The notes below the pieces were generated by a model, which had not been told where the DNA came from, did not search any database, and was given only the letters and a program-made list of their open reading frames with translations. From Chrysaora quinquecirrha (lineage: Eukaryota > Cnidaria > Scyphozoa > Semaeostomeae > Pelagiidae), in contig JACTAT010000013.1 in the NCBI GenBank assembly GCA_014526335.1, forward strand, positions 3,693,987 through 3,757,986: a stretch of 64,000 bases of DNA, given 5' to 3'. A program made the position numbers and the translations under genes. Shown here in pieces: positions 48,747-62,546 of this stretch (the stretch's first letter is position 1; every line of letters begins with the position of its first letter).

Positions 48747-51700
48747 TATTAAATAAACGCGCGTTCCACAACTGTATTCCTTTTTCCGCCCGCTGCTTCT
48801 ACGATGGTAAATTGCTTTTGACAATGTTCTCTGGTACTACAGAAGGAGTGCGGATTCCCCGTGCGTGATTTTTTGGAAAGCTGGTTATAAAAATAGAACT
48901 AGAAAGATATATAGGTAGAGAAGCTGACGCTGACTATATCCTGCATTCAGGTTCAAGCAAGTAGGATAGCGTTTTCAGCTTCCCGTCTAAGTTTTATATT
49001 AGGCAGAAGTCAAGTAACAGTCCTATCAGTAAGTTAGGCAGCGGGGTGATCGAGGGGGTAATCACGTTCCGTAGACTCTGGGAACCTACTGGGAATTATA
49101 GTTCGGAGAGGATGGGACTCCAATCAATCAAGATGATGGGTAGTATGGGAGGTATGCTTGGGTATGCTTATCGATGTAGGGTGGGTGTAGGCTGCTGTAG
49201 TTGGTTTTCCAACAAGAGATACATGCGTAGTGGTTTCACAACCCAGTGGTTTTAGCGGGGAGAGCGAGAACCGTATAACAGCCGCTATCCAATCTCCTCG
49301 ATGCGAGCGACAAGCGTGGTTTAGTTACTCAATCGTACCAGGTGACGATAAGCCTTTCTTCGTTTTCCCTCCTCTACAGAAATGTCAAAAACGCTGTCAT
49401 TTTACAATCTTTTGTATTGAAATTGCTTTTTAATGACTAAAAAGCCGAAATAAAAACCTCCGCATAGAGCTTTCCGTATTCAATGCGCATATCCGGATGG
49501 ATAGATGACGTATCTTTGCGAGCGCGGCTGCGCCTTACATCATCCTTGAATCGGCATGATAATATTTTGTTATTTTGCTTTACATACAACGCAATCCAAT
49601 AAGCATCTATCAAGAAAATGGCATTGCATGATCGGATAAATTGTTTATTTATACAAGGTATACACGAGATCGACTTGTATGCATCAGAAATACAAAACTT
49701 GAAAGCCCTCGAAGCGCCTTGGAGGATAATTTGTGGTACATTTTAAGCTATTAAAAACTTAAAAACTTAAAATGTGCTCAAATTTTGCAGGGTTCATAAT
49801 TGAAGCTTAACTTTTTCTGTTGTGCGCTTGGAATGAGACTCTCGCGTAGAATGAGGCCGCATCATTTTAGCCAAGACTTTAATCTCAAACATTCGGACGC
49901 AGGTTGTATTGCATGAAAGTGATCAATGTCAAATGATATCCCGGACATATCGCCTTCCTCGCTATTCAGCTTTTGTTTTCCATAAAAAAAGGTGCGCTTA
50001 GCGTTTGCAGCAAACTCTTTTTTGATTGCGCACTGTGCACAGGGTCGTTTAGAGGTTTCAGAAAACATGCGAAATGTATTCACGGAACAAGGGAAGGTAG
50101 CCAAAATTTAAATGGAACAAGGGAAAATTGGGAAGCAGCGGTCAGGTAAAACCAGGGAGCGCCGAATATTAACAATTCGGCACTCCATGGGCAAAATCCT
50201 TCCTATCTATCCGCTTGACTATCAATTTTTAAAAAAAAATTATCCCACAAAACTCCAGGGAACACGGGAATTTTTCAAGGGAACAGGGGAGCATGTAGCC
50301 CCCCTAAACGACCCTCACAAATGAAACGAATGCTGCGCTCATATATGACTGCATATATTGCATCTGGATTTCATGCATTTTTAATGCAAGGTGCATGCGG
50401 AATTTTAGCACGAGCAGTTGTTGACTCTGGACATATTTCTCTAATTTTGAGTTTGTTTTCAGATTAACATCTTATTTATTAGTAATAGATCTTAAATGAA
50501 TGACACAATAGAAAATATAAATTTTTGTATTAGACTCGAGATGTGCAAAATTCAACATTTGCGAGTAGGCAGTATCACAACATGGGAGTTGTCATATGCT
50601 AAATTTCGTACAAATCTTAAAACAAATCAGGACGCCTCTGATTTTTAATGCTGAGGATGTGTGATTGGACTCACGCTATCTTTGCTCAAACTTTGTTTTA
50701 CGTTTTACGTTTACCCCACCCCACAATCAAAGCATTATGATCTATTGGGTCTTCTTTATGAACCTTACCCTAGGATGATTGTGTTCCATCATGTTTGCTG
50801 AAAATGCACATTTTGAGAAAGGAGACATTCCTAAACAATGCAGAAAAAGTCTTACCTAGTGTTCTTTTATCGCTAAATTGTCTCTCCAGATTAGATATTT
50901 CATGTCCTGGCCGAAAGACAATATATTGTCAAACAGCAGAGATTTACTTCACAAGAACTTCGATGTTTGCCGATTGCCACATCACAAACATTGCTTGGCA
51001 AGCAGAATTCGCTCAGAAATGTTCTCCAAAAACGTCAAGAACATTTCATGATTGTATCAAGCAATAAATGTTTGGCGAGCGATGTTTTGTGATATGGCCA
51101 ACCAAAAGGTCAAAAATTGTGTTTGACAACCAAATTCCAAATGTTTGATAAACAATGTTTGACCATTTGGTCACATATCACAAACATTGCTTGGAAAGCA
51201 GAATTCGCTCAGAAATGTGCTCCAAAAACTTCAAGAACATTTTATGATTGTATCAAGCGATAAATGTTTGGCAAACGATGTTTTGTGATATGGCCAACCA
51301 AAGGGTCAAACATTGTGTGTTTGACAAGCAAATTCCAAATGCTTGATAAGCAACGTTTCTTCGTTTTGGCCAGTGCCTTACTAAGAAAGGCTATGAATTA
51401 GGTGCCTTGTTTAAAAATAATGAAAGAAGGATTTCCCAAGGATTTGGCAACGCAAAAGCGTTGGAAAGACAACCTCGTTCCCCCGTACCCGTGACAACTG
51501 CGCTGTTCATATCTGTTGCGGGAGCTAACAACGACAACGACAGATATCCTTGGAAACGGAGTTGAAAGCGTCAAATCTGGTAGCGCGATGCGCGCGCTGA
51601 GAATCTAGAAGAACGCTAAAGAATGCGCTCCCAGATGATAGACATTAAACGTAAAGAAAAATACCGAAAAATAGATTTTTTAGACAATTGTTGTTTATTT

Positions 51701-51778
51701 CCAATAGTATTCAAGCACGTTGCTACAGCAAGGTTAAGGACTACACAGTTAGTGCAAATAAAAATTACATTTTAAAAA
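48747..51778. other. Intergenic, mainly unassigned
   Basis: About 3 kb without a supported gene apart from the repeat at 50890-51378. Frames at 49046-49255, 49862-50104 and 50112-50324 have no recognisable domains. The 49030-49330 stretch is less AT-rich than its surroundings. Confidence 0.45.
50890..51378. mobile_element. MITE family A, copy 5, internally duplicated
   Basis: It contains the family motifs AAACATTGCTTGG, TGTTTGATAAACAATGTTTG and the right end CGTTTTGGCCAGTGCCTTA. The internal segment from TCACAAACATTGCTTGGCAA to about GTTTGACCATTTGG is tandemly duplicated with a period of about 185-190 bp (units from ~50983 and ~51176). Confidence 0.75.
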
Positions 51779-54737
51779 TTAATCTTCATAGATCATGGAT
51801 TCCATCAATGGTTTCCAATCAACGAGTTCTTTGTCTGTGAACCAAAGTTTGATTTCCTTAGCTGCACTTTCTTGGCTATCACTGCCATGGACGATGTTTC
51901 TGCAGAAGAACATTTACATTATAGCAAAGCGATAAACTCCCGTCTTCTTCATTAAATGAATTGCATTTATAGCATTATATGTAGGTTTCACAGGGGGTTA
52001 AAATACAGAAGGAAAATTGGAAATACAACACTTAAACATACCGTCCAACTTGAATGCTGTAGTCACCTCTGATGGATCCAGGCTTAGATGCAAGCTAAAA
52101 ATTAAATTAAATATACAAATTTTCAAGGTCATCCCCAGGGAGATAAAGTTCAAAATTACATCTCCCAGGTCAATTTTGAGCAGGGGCTCTTGCAAAAGCT
52201 GAAAAAGTGTAGCGAGCAAAGCATATTATGCTGGTATGAAATGAATCCAGAATGACTCATTTTGGATGGGGAATTGGGAGTCCAAGTTTACACTATGCTG
52301 GCATGAAATGAATACAATGATCAAGATCACCTATATTTCTGAAAGCTATTGTTTCATGTCATCAGGAACAAAGAGTAATTGTTTACTCTCATTCATTCAG
52401 CACAGTGACTTCAATGACTATGCCATTTTCAGATGAAGCAGGTTAGCATATTGTATTAATCTTGTACCACATTCATATCAAAACTTTGTCAGCAGAGTGT
52501 AGACACAAGGCAAAAAAGGGATAGTTTCAAACTGTTGTCATCTCATACCGGCATAGTGTAAACGGGGTCTTAGAAATATGCAAAATGCAAATGATCACAA
52601 ACTCCTTTTTTTTACAGCGGACTCTTCCTATACGAACACCTTCTGTACAATTGAAATCTCTGTAAAACTGGTTAAATATTTTCACCCTGGAGGTCTTTTC
52701 TTTGTAGAAACACACCTGTATACACCAGATACCTAGCTTTACAATGGACAATAACACTGGTCCCTTAAGGGTTCATTATATGGAAGTTCCACTACAGAAT
52801 ATCTATCAAGAGATAATACTACTTACTGGGTTAGTCTCACCAAGCATCATTCTACCAGTCTTTGCAGCATCAAGACCCTCCCATACCTAGCATGAAAAAG
52901 AGCAATTACAACACTTCTCTGATTTTTCTTCAAATAATGAATAAGTTTCTTAAAGGGCAATATTTCAACAACATCTTTTCAACTCACCATAGCCACAACC
53001 GGTCCAGAGCTGACATATTTGATAAGTCCAGGGAAGAATGGTTTGCCTTTAAGGTCTCCATAATGTTGATTCAACAATTCTTCATCAGCCTGGTAGAAGA
53101 ATACAAATTATTAAAATTTGATATTATCAACAAAGGTAGCAATATCTTATACAATGGTCAGAGGGTGAAAATCAGTGATCACATAGAGGAGGATATTCAC
53201 AGCAATTAGCCCATGACACTATTAAGAGACCTGCAAATGAAAAAATCACAAAAATTTGTATCTTATGAGAAGCCTTGGTATATATCTTATAAAAGGGTTT
53301 CAAAAGTTTGTGAGCCCTGGCTTGAACATTATACTGTGAGAAAAAACATTTTGCAAGAAAAAGGGGTGTGGTCCAGAAGAAATTTTTCAGACATCCAGGG
53401 GCCATTGTTGGGTGTTTTCCCAGACCATCGACATGCTTTGTAAGGTTAAAAGTTATTGCAGCTGAAATAAGAATTAGCCCATTTGCCGAGTATGGCATTT
53501 TTCTAGACAAGATCTGGAGTGCACAAGAGCCCCATTCTATTTTTCTATCCTATTGTTAGCCTATTATTCTATTGAAAAATTTAGGTGTGCAAGTGCCCCA
53601 TTCTGCAGGGTGGAAAATTTGAAGCTTATTTTTAACAAATTTCCTCTAAAATCTATTTGAATTCAAGGATTTAGGCACTATCCTAAAGAACAAAGCTTGA
53701 TAAGACCATAACAAGCAATGTCCACACAGACTGAAATATCACATGAAAATGCAAATAACTGAAAACAGTGCATCAGCATCAGATGATACGATACACCTGT
53801 TTCGCAATTTTGGCAGTACAAAAACACTTTCACTGCAATTTTTTACTAGCTAATACCCAGAGCATAAATATGAGAGTAAAGCCGACAAAAATGAAAATTT
53901 TCCACCCAATTTCCGGCATTAGTGAATGGGAACCGGAACCATGAATTTGGCCTAGATAGGCCGTTCTTCTTTTTACCTGCATAAATTTCATTGCGACAAG
54001 CTTCATGCCTCTTTGTTCGAATCTTTTGATAATGTCGGCGATGAGACCTCTTTGGACTCCATCTGGTTTTATCATAATGAAGGTTCTGTCGGTCTTTGAT
54101 GGCTTTGAGTCTGGCATGGCTGGAGGAACCTGGAAGGAAATTTTCACCACGTTGTTCAGAAGGCAAGAGAGAAAGAAATTCGGGATTCGGCACTATTTAT
54201 TGCAAAGTAGTTCCCAGATCCCGGCTTCTTTTCGTACACGTGGGTCGGGGCTGGGGGACATGTGGGACTTGGGAGGACAAAATCTTTCCAGCTTTATCAA
54301 CGAGAAATATTTGATCTTCTAAATAAATCTTATTTACTCTGGTACTTTGGTAACTATCGCGTTTTACTTTGAAAGAGGACAGATATTATATGAATTTGAA
54401 TTTGAGATCCGATCCGCATCATATTGCATATTTTACTGGCCCCCTCGAGGCCTCTTTTTGGCCCCCCAAATTGGGCCCCCACGTCTTCTCAAACCTCTAT
54501 CTCAATACTTACGTATGCCGAGGCCTTGACAGTTTCGAGTATACCAAAACACTGTTGCTTTTCATTGGCAAAATAACCGATTCCCCCAACAGTACACGCT
54601 GCAGTTAATGTACCAAGAAGCCAGGGCGACAGATTCCATGATTTTTTTGCACCTGCGGCATTTGAAGAAAAACAACGCAGGCCTGCTACATTTCGAGCAC
54701 TAGATCTTACTACTGAGAATGCTCTGGATGCCATCAT
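51779..54737 (-). CDS. Nucleoside diphosphate kinase with mitochondrial-type N terminus
   Basis: Transfers the gamma phosphate between NTPs and NDPs through a phospho-histidine. Six exons: 54513-54737, 53977-54129, 52988-53089, 52827-52886, 52042-52094, 51779-51899; the lengths sum to 714 nt, giving 237 residues with no frame break. Family motifs in order: [71 protein letters not shown] and the active-site NIVHGSDS. It ends MESMIYED. The first exon adds about 75 residues: an Arg/Ser-rich presequence ([20 protein letters not shown]) and a hydrophobic segment ([19 protein letters not shown]), suggesting mitochondrial import and possible membrane anchoring. The core is of the NME1-4 type. A shorter product could start at an internal ATG (PPAMPDSK), which would resemble the cytosolic enzyme. 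Confidence 0.93.
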
Positions 54738-56006
54738 TACTATTAATTTTCACGAATTGTAATTCTTCACAAAAATGTTTGTTCAGCTTTTGTTGTGTTT
54801 GTACCGCACCGCAGAAAGCTTAGGCCCGTCGAAAAGGAAGTGAAACTGCATGAAAACCTTTTTATTCAATCATCAGTTATTGTCTCAGTTTGAAAAGCAG
54901 GCTGGCCAACAAAAGCCACGGACGAACACGAAACCCGCGAAATTTGAAATTTTCAAAAGTAAGAGCATCAGGAGGCAGGCAAATGACTTCAAAATGCCTT
55001 TGCGGTTTAAGACCGGTAGTTTGAAAAATGAGCATTTGAGCAAAGCTCAAAATAGCCGTAAATCGTGCACTAAGAATTTCTTTTCTTGGAAATTATGATC
55101 AATACTTTAATACAGAAAGACTGCCGTAATCAGGTGGCTATGTGACTATAAAAACGATTCTTGAAAAGTAATGCAAATACATCTATCTGAAATTATATGA
55201 AATGAAATAGATAGATTTGATAAAGAGTTTTTACAATTATATACGCATCACCACTACTCTGAATCAAAGTTACTTCAAATCTCATTTACGATTAAACATT
55301 CATTGTTACTATACTATCAAGTGTACACCTATAGAAACGACTTTCATGAAACAAAACAACCCTTTTCGTGAAAATCTTAACCTAATTTGGAACCTTATAA
55401 TGAATAGCGGTTTTCCAGTTTTCTAATGAATACAAACCATATGGACACGATTTGATTTGATTTCCTCATCTCATCTTCCCCAAAATGGTACATTAGGCCA
55501 TCCCCAAATAGTTTTAGTTTATTCGAGTTTCCTTCTTGGGAAGTTAAGAAACCCTAAGAAAAACTCATCAAGAAACTTTTCCTATGCTTTAAAGTTTCAA
55601 AACCTTAGAAACCCCAATTGGTGCACCAAAGATTCATTAAAAAAAGGTATACGTATGTACGTATGATGTAGCGACAGGCAATAATGTTGTCTTATTATGG
55701 GGTTACGTAGCAATAGATTAACAACTTCGAGGCAGGGACTTGTCTCTCACAGTCTGCAAAGTAGAGCCCGCAGAACAGTGAGTCAATCGAATATCAAATA
55801 ATTAGCATTCTCTAAATGTTCTCAAAGCCTAACTATTTTATACCAAACTACATAATCATACTTCATTATAAAAATCTTTGCATATACTTAGTCTAAAAAC
55901 TATATATCAACAAATGGCAAATATATCTTTAAAACGGTAGCTAAATGACTTGCCAGCCAGGACTAGGATACCATTATGAAAAAGCCTCGAATCGAAAATC
56001 ATTCGT
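54738..56006. other. Intergenic: NDP kinase upstream / STXBP4 3' flank
   Basis: No gene is supported. The frame at 54850-55098 (plus) is Lys-rich and lacks a domain. The region should contain the NDP kinase promoter and the STXBP4 3' UTR. Confidence 0.5.
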
Positions 56007-59000
56007 TCAGAATTTTTGATCCAGAGGAGGTGGCTTACGGTCTTCTTGAGATGACAAGTGCTGTATTCCCGAGACAGGATGGAGCCAAGATGTTGTCTGA
56101 GTAACATGGCTGCAAACGAATGAATATTTATTAAAATTTAAAGTCAATATGTCCAAAATTTGTAGCTAGATAGGGGAGGGGGGAAAACACTTGTCAGTTT
56201 TCAAACTAAAGAACTGACATGCATTTGAAAATCGTAACAGTTTTCTGACATAAGATGGAGGGTACTTATTGGTTGTGAGGCAGAGTTGTCATGACGTTAA
56301 ACCCAACATAGAGGGGTCTTGAGTTTTGTTGTCATTGGGATTAGCCTACAGCCGACTCAGCTGTCTATTGTACCTGGTATTTGATCTACAAGTTTATCTG
56401 AGGGACAAGCTGAAGGTCTCCATCGGTCCCCACCAGCTGATAGCTGCCTCGAACCCATACCTGCAATAAGGGAAAAGAATGGATCTTTCGTTGCTTGGCG
56501 ATAAAGTTAGAGCTATTACTTAAGCACGCGTTAACCTGTTTAGAGGAAAAAGTGAAATAAAATAAATGCAGCTTACTTGATGTAGTATCTTGACCCGTCA
56601 GGAGAATAGACTTCTTCCCATCCAAACGGTAGTGCTAAAACATGAATACAATATCATTAGATAAAAAGTATTGATGTAAAATCATAGATTATCAAGATTA
56701 AGATCACATCTTGATGCAAGTCGTTACCTTAGGCCAACGTCATAAAATTAAATATCCAGGAGGTTGTGTGAAGGTGCTGTCACGTCGTGGTGTAATCCAT
56801 CTGACTCAGGGTTCGAGCCCAGCCACGGTAGCGTCACATAGGGTTGAGGTCTCGATTAGTTAACCTAATACTGAGATCCTAGCGACTGGCGCTAAACACC
56901 ATTTCGCCTTCACCAGTTTGTCTCAATATTTTGATTAAACAATGTTTGTCCAAGGAAATGTACGTATAAATTAAAAATTTCAAATGAATTACGGTACTTC
57001 TGCTTACTGACAGTCACTGACAGTTGGCAGTCACTCAACTTAACAAAGACTGGGTCTTATAAGAAAAGCTCTCTTAAAAAGGTTATGTTTTGGGTTACAG
57101 AAGCCCCTTCAAACAATAGATCTTGGTACAAAACCCCTTTTAAGTACGTTCTAAACACGGACTTTTGGGGTTCTTTCAACGGCTAAAACCTAATGCGAAA
57201 TCAAGATAGGTCGTGCAAATATTGCGAGCAATGCTTTAACTATTTGAACAAGAAAACGAAACTTACGTTCTTCTTCTAATAAGAGTTTGACAGACTTGAC
57301 TGTCTCGCGGGCTTCCTGAGCTATATCTGCGGGAATCTGACTATTTCTGTTGGATTTCAAGCTTCTTCTGCTCCTGAAATTGAGACAAAAGAAGGTAAAA
57401 TGACGTCAGACCACCGTCCATAGAATTTTCTATAAAAATATTAAACAAAAAACGCGAATTCTTACCCAGAAATTGAGGCCTTGTCTTCGTCAGTAACAAT
57501 GGTATCATGAACCCTCTGATGGTAAAGAATAATCATTATTTTAGTATCTTATTTTAAGTCATAAATAGAAAGGTAGGGTCTGTTTTGATTTGTAAATGTT
57601 TCGAAAGGACTGTTCAGAAAATTTCTATGAACAAGCTGCTATCGATTTGACACGGGGTACTATTCCGAAATGCAGGGAAATGCAAAAATTGTAGCCCCAT
57701 TAGATTGCTCGGGATATGGGACATTTGTGGGACAAAAATCAAAGAGCTTTGCGATAATTTTGGAAGAAATTAAGGGTATATGGGTCTGGTATATTCTTTG
57801 TAGAACTCTTAGATAAAGGGACGATATTTCAAGACAATACATAGGGATAAGGGAAATGTTTCAAAAAATTGTCGGGGACATTCAGAATTCGTACCGCCCA
57901 TACCGGGCCTCAATTATTCCTAGTTGAAGCGGATTACACTCACCTCTACGAACTTTGTAAGTTTTTCAACAGCAACTTCGTATGTTCTCTTACTAACTTC
58001 AGATTTCCTCAGCTGACATCCAAGAACGACTAATCGTTTTTGAAGCTCGTTAAACTCTTGCTGCAACCCGAATAAAAAACTTGTTAAACGTTGTTAGAAA
58101 GTGAAGTACGAAATTCTCAGAAAAAGGGACGACATACAGGGTGATTACACTCTTTTTTTATATAAGAACAATTTTATAAGAACACGAGCCTGGGTTTTGC
58201 TCAGATTTTAAGAACAAGATAAGAACAAGCTGAGGCTGGGCCTTTTCATAAGCCCTGAGAATATCGGCTAAATATGAAGGTAAGACAGTTAAACTGAACG
58301 TAAAAAGCAAGCAAACAAAGAAATGGACAGACATGCTGCATTTTTTAACAAACCTAGTACCACTACAGACATTCACTGAAAAATATTGATGCCTAAGTAA
58401 CCAAGGAATTAAGAACAGATTAAGAACATTTCAGGCTCAAAACAGGCAAAAACTTAAGAACAGCAGATTTCTGAGTACAATAACTACTTAGAGCCATCAG
58501 TAGACTGGTTACATGTTGATAGGCACATAGATTGTTGTACAAATGGTAGATTTCTATAAAATTAAAATGGTACTAGATTTACCTGTTTTGGACCACCTGT
58601 AGCTTTTTTAGAGCTCTGTTCGGTCAATTCGCTCTCAAGATCGTTGATTTTCTACAAAAATGATAACAAACACTGAGATAACAGAATACAGAATAATCGA
58701 TAGAACTGAATGAATTGATAGAATACAGTCTTTTCTATTAAAGGCCAAGATACAAGACTCGTACAGATAAGGTCCAATAAATTAATTTTTCCCTAAGCAT
58801 GAATCGTTAAACAGCAGAGTTACTCTCCTTGAGGATTTGAAACGTGGAATACAAAGCAAGAAATAAAGGGAAACAAGAAACATGAAAAACCTCCCATTGG
58901 CATTTCTATCGTAGAAACTGAAAAACCATACTTAAATGGTTCTCATTTTTAGTAGCTGTGTCGAAAGAAGCAGTTTAAGAAGCTCTTTAGAAAGCATCGG

Positions 59001-62000
59001 TTATCAAGACTTGGAAAAGCTAGGAGGTTGTCGTGATGAGAGTTTCCCAAGAAGGAAGAACGTAAACGAACAGGGTATATATAACTTAATGAAAATTTTA
59101 CCTTTTCAAATTGCTGTTCTTTCTGTCTGGCTTCTTGCAGTGCTGTGCTGACAAGATGGGTCCTTGTACGAAGCTCCCCAACCTCACGATATGCATTTGC
59201 TATTTCCTTAAGAAAACAAATTAAGCAATTCGTGAATATACTACTGAAATTGACGAATGCAGTATAAAATTAGCATGCTGTATAAGACAGTTTGAAATTG
59301 ACATGCTGATGAATACAGAATGAAATAAACATGCTGACGAATACAGCATGACATGAATATGCTGACGAATACAGTATGAAATGAGAGTGCTGAAGAACAC
59401 AACATGAAATTAATGTGCTTATGAATACAGTAAGAAAGACAATTCTGATGAATACAGTACGAAATGAGAATGCTGACGAATGCAGTACGAAATGAATATG
59501 CTGATCAGTTCAGTAAGAAATAAGCGTGCTGATGAATACAGTTCGAAAATGGGAATGTTGACGAATACAGTACGAAATAAGAATGCTGATGAATGCGGTA
59601 CGAAATGAATATACTGAACAATTCAATACGAAATAAGCATGCTGACGAATACAGTTCAAGAATGAGAATGCTGACGAATACAACGAGAGATGAACATGCT
59701 GACGAATACAGAATGAAATGAACAAATCCAAATCTCACTTGTCTTGATCTGTTCAACTCGTCTTCAATCGCAGGCTCATTTTGTTTCTTCTCGTTAAATC
59801 GTTGTCGCATATAATACAATTCGCGTAAGGCATCGTCACGCTCACGTGTTATTTGGGCTATATCTTCCTGGTGACGACGTTCCATTGTATGTATTTCAGC
59901 AAGTCGTTCAGATTCTCTCTGCTTGGCCTAAAACGAAAATCAGTAATTTTAAATTGACTAATATGAGAATTGCAGCAACAGCTATTGAAAAGCGTTGCTC
60001 TATCTCTTAGGCTGCTCTGAGGCACGATGAACTTAAATCTACGCCTTATTACTCTACGTTATGAAATTGTCACTCCAATATTTGATCTATTAAGAGATAT
60101 TCCACAACAAAAATGTCAACCATCAAATACAGTACAACCTCTATAAAAGCCGAAGGGTTTGTTTAATTCTGGAGCTGTCGTTAGATGCAAAAGGTAGAAA
60201 GCAAGCAAGTCTTTCCTGAACAGAGTTTTAGGGAGACTGATCATGACAGAAAATAAGTAACTAACAACAGCATTAAAATTGTTAGGACTTAAAACATCTT
60301 ACAAAATGAAATAATCAGCCTGGTCAAACACACTGATAGCAATCTGCAGTCCTGAAACTTGCAACCTCTGTCTACTAAACACTACTATACAGTTTTTGAT
60401 ATGCCTTGCCTTTTACAGGTTGCTAAATGCTAGATTGCTACCTATTTTTATTAGATATTCAAGTTGTTGTATACGGAAATTTGACTGATGTTCTCCTACC
60501 AAATCTAGCCACCTGTGTACCACGAAAAGCTTATATTCTTGATTATGAAAACATCTTCATTATTGAATAAATTTTGCTCAGTTTCAAACAGCCGCACAGC
60601 ATGAGCCTTACAGGTGTATGGGTGTAGTTCAATGGTAATGTTTGTCATGTGGTTGTGTGTGGACTAATGAACCGGGATATATGGATCTTTACTCGCAACT
60701 TATTTCCCATCAAGACAGAGACAGCGAAAAAGTATCGTCACGAAAATATTTGATATCAGCTTTCTGATAACGACTATCTGAGATTCAGCTATAGCTTAAC
60801 AGCGATCTAGCATGTCGGTTTATCCTTTAAGATCAGATATATTGTTCTGAAAGAACTAGGGGGAATGAAGGTATAGTTAAAGAATAATCAGGTTATAACG
60901 TTCTCGCTAATAACGTATTCTTGGACAAAGCGTTCCATTTATATTCTTCCAGGAGCCAGAGAACAAACGAGGGGGGGTAACTCTAGAGGTGTGGGTATAC
61001 ATGTGCCTCTAAGAAATCGGTGAGTGAAACTCGTAACCAGGGCAGAATTTGAATTTGAATAAGAACAACTTTTAAAGGTTCTCTATAAGAAAAATCAGGC
61101 TGAGATTTGGGTCAAATTCTCCTGCTATATCAGAAACTACTTGAGCTGAATCCAATCAAAGTCTAAAAGAAGCCCTTTCCTAGAAACGTTCGCTCGTTGG
61201 GTATATATTTTTGAACATGGTTAGAGGGTATAAGTTGTTGAAAAATCAATCAAAATAAGAAAAGGTAGGCTGAAAACGAAGTCAAGTATTGTCATGAAAA
61301 AACAAGTAAGTTGAAAGTGGGTGATGAACAGTTGGTGAAATGTAACTCGATTAGGCTTATCAAATGTTATCCGTGTAGTAACAAAAGTGTTTGCATTGTC
61401 AGCAGCTTTAGCCAAAATGTAATCAAATAAAAGAATTAGCTACTGAATTACAATAACAAAAGATTCATACCAACTAACTGAGTGCTGCTTGTTTATTTGT
61501 TTATGTCTTGTTTTAAACTAACAAATTTCACAGATACGACTGTCACTGCGTCCAACCATTCAGATCTTGCACTATTTGAAACTAATCGCCTACGTGAAGC
61601 TTATAACTACACCACGAAGTCAAAAAGCCTTTACGGACTAATTGAGTGACGTAGACAAACTACCTTTATGATGTCTAATTTCCAACATTAAACAAACACA
61701 GTAGAAACACAACATTAAGAAGGTTATGATATTCAAGATATGTGGCTTAAATCAGCTGGTTGCAATTGATTCTTAACCAGACATTGTGACTGAATGCAAC
61801 AACCCGCTCTAGCCTGCTTAAAACTGCCTGAAGATGTTAAATAGCAAAATTTGAATATGAAGTATATGAAATAAACCGAACATAATTAAATAATGAAAGA
61901 TATATTTAGACGATGGCTATCAACGGTTTAAAGAAAAAAATTGATGGAGAATATAGAGTGGGAAAGAAATTAAAGATTAAATACCAGGAAAATGTCATGG

Positions 62001-62546
62001 ATGCTGGAAAAATGAGCTAAAGGAAATTGTAGTCATACTGCTAGGAGGTGGTTAGTCGGAGCCTATTTTTAAGATGAAAAGATAGCTAAGTCTGAGTTTT
62101 ATGCAGGCTTTTTCATAAGAACACTTGTTTCGATTTCAGCTTGCCTGTTTCTTATTCTTAGACTGATTTTTCATCAACTTATAACTCCATCCACTGTTAA
62201 AAACATGTTTAAAATGCGTTTCCAGACAAGGGCTTCAAACGACAGTAGACTTTGCTTGGGTTAAGCTTAAATAGATTCTGAGATAGCGGAATAATCTGAC
62301 CAGAATCTCAGTCTGATGTTTATTCTAAAGGTTGTTCTTGTAAAAAAACGTGTTATCTGTTATAAAGCCTGGACACACAAAATCCATTTATTATTGTATA
62401 AAAATTATTTCGACTTACTTTCTGAATTTCTTCTCTTTCCATAGCTTCAATATCTTTCATGGCAAATTGAAGGGTGGTCGCATTGAGAGTTCTTGAACGA
62501 TCATCCATTCGAAGATCTAAAACCTGCCTTGCTGCATTCACAAAAT
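56007..62546 (-). CDS. STXBP4: Syntaxin-binding protein 4 (STXBP4), 3' part
   Basis: Cytoplasmic adaptor with PDZ, coiled coil and WW domains; in mammals it binds syntaxin 4 and has other adaptor roles. Exons seen in transcript order: 62419-62546, 59739-59927, 59102-59206, 58583-58651, 57944-58060, 57466-57515, 57267-57373, 56577-56634, 56007-56109, about 308 codons. The PDZ part lies past the right edge. The first six exons are coiled-coil (for example RHQEDIAQITRERDDALREL and EFNELQKRLVVLGCQLRKSE). The last exons carry the C-terminal WW domain LPFGWEEVYSPDGSRYYINH + VTQTTSWLHPV, with both signature Trp residues and Tyr-Tyr. The C-terminal placement after a coiled coil and the VTQTTSW string are what identify STXBP4. 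The stop TGA is at 56007-56009. Phases agree across the WW junctions. Confidence 0.85.
56775..56920 (+). repeat. tRNA-derived SINE, near full length
   Basis: CGTCGTGGTGTAATCCATCT (A box), GGTTCGAGCCC (B box), AGCCACGGTAGCGTCAC, TGAGGTCTCGATTAGTTAAC, then CTAGCGACTGGCGCTAAACA and a CGCCTTCACC end. It is shorter than the 13908 and 23970 copies between A and B boxes. It lies in the STXBP4 intron between exons 56577-56634 and 57267-57373. Confidence 0.88.
59230..59725. repeat. 28-bp dispersed minisatellite, locus 3
   Basis: About 17 imperfect units of ATGCTGACGAATACAGTACG + AAATGAGA. It ends about 15 bp from the donor site of STXBP4 exon 59739-59927, so the array sits against an exon. It is unrelated in position to the two SNX25-intron arrays but the same unit. 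Confidence 0.92.
59928..62418. other. Large STXBP4 intron, no other gene seen
   Basis: About 2.5 kb intron between exons 59739-59927 and 62419-62546. No domain-bearing ORF and no recognised repeat. Confidence 0.5.

Noticed and set aside
60625..60700. tRNA-like stretch GGGTGTAGTTCAATGGTA
   Set aside because: It resembles an A box, but there is no B box or cloverleaf in the following 80 bases.
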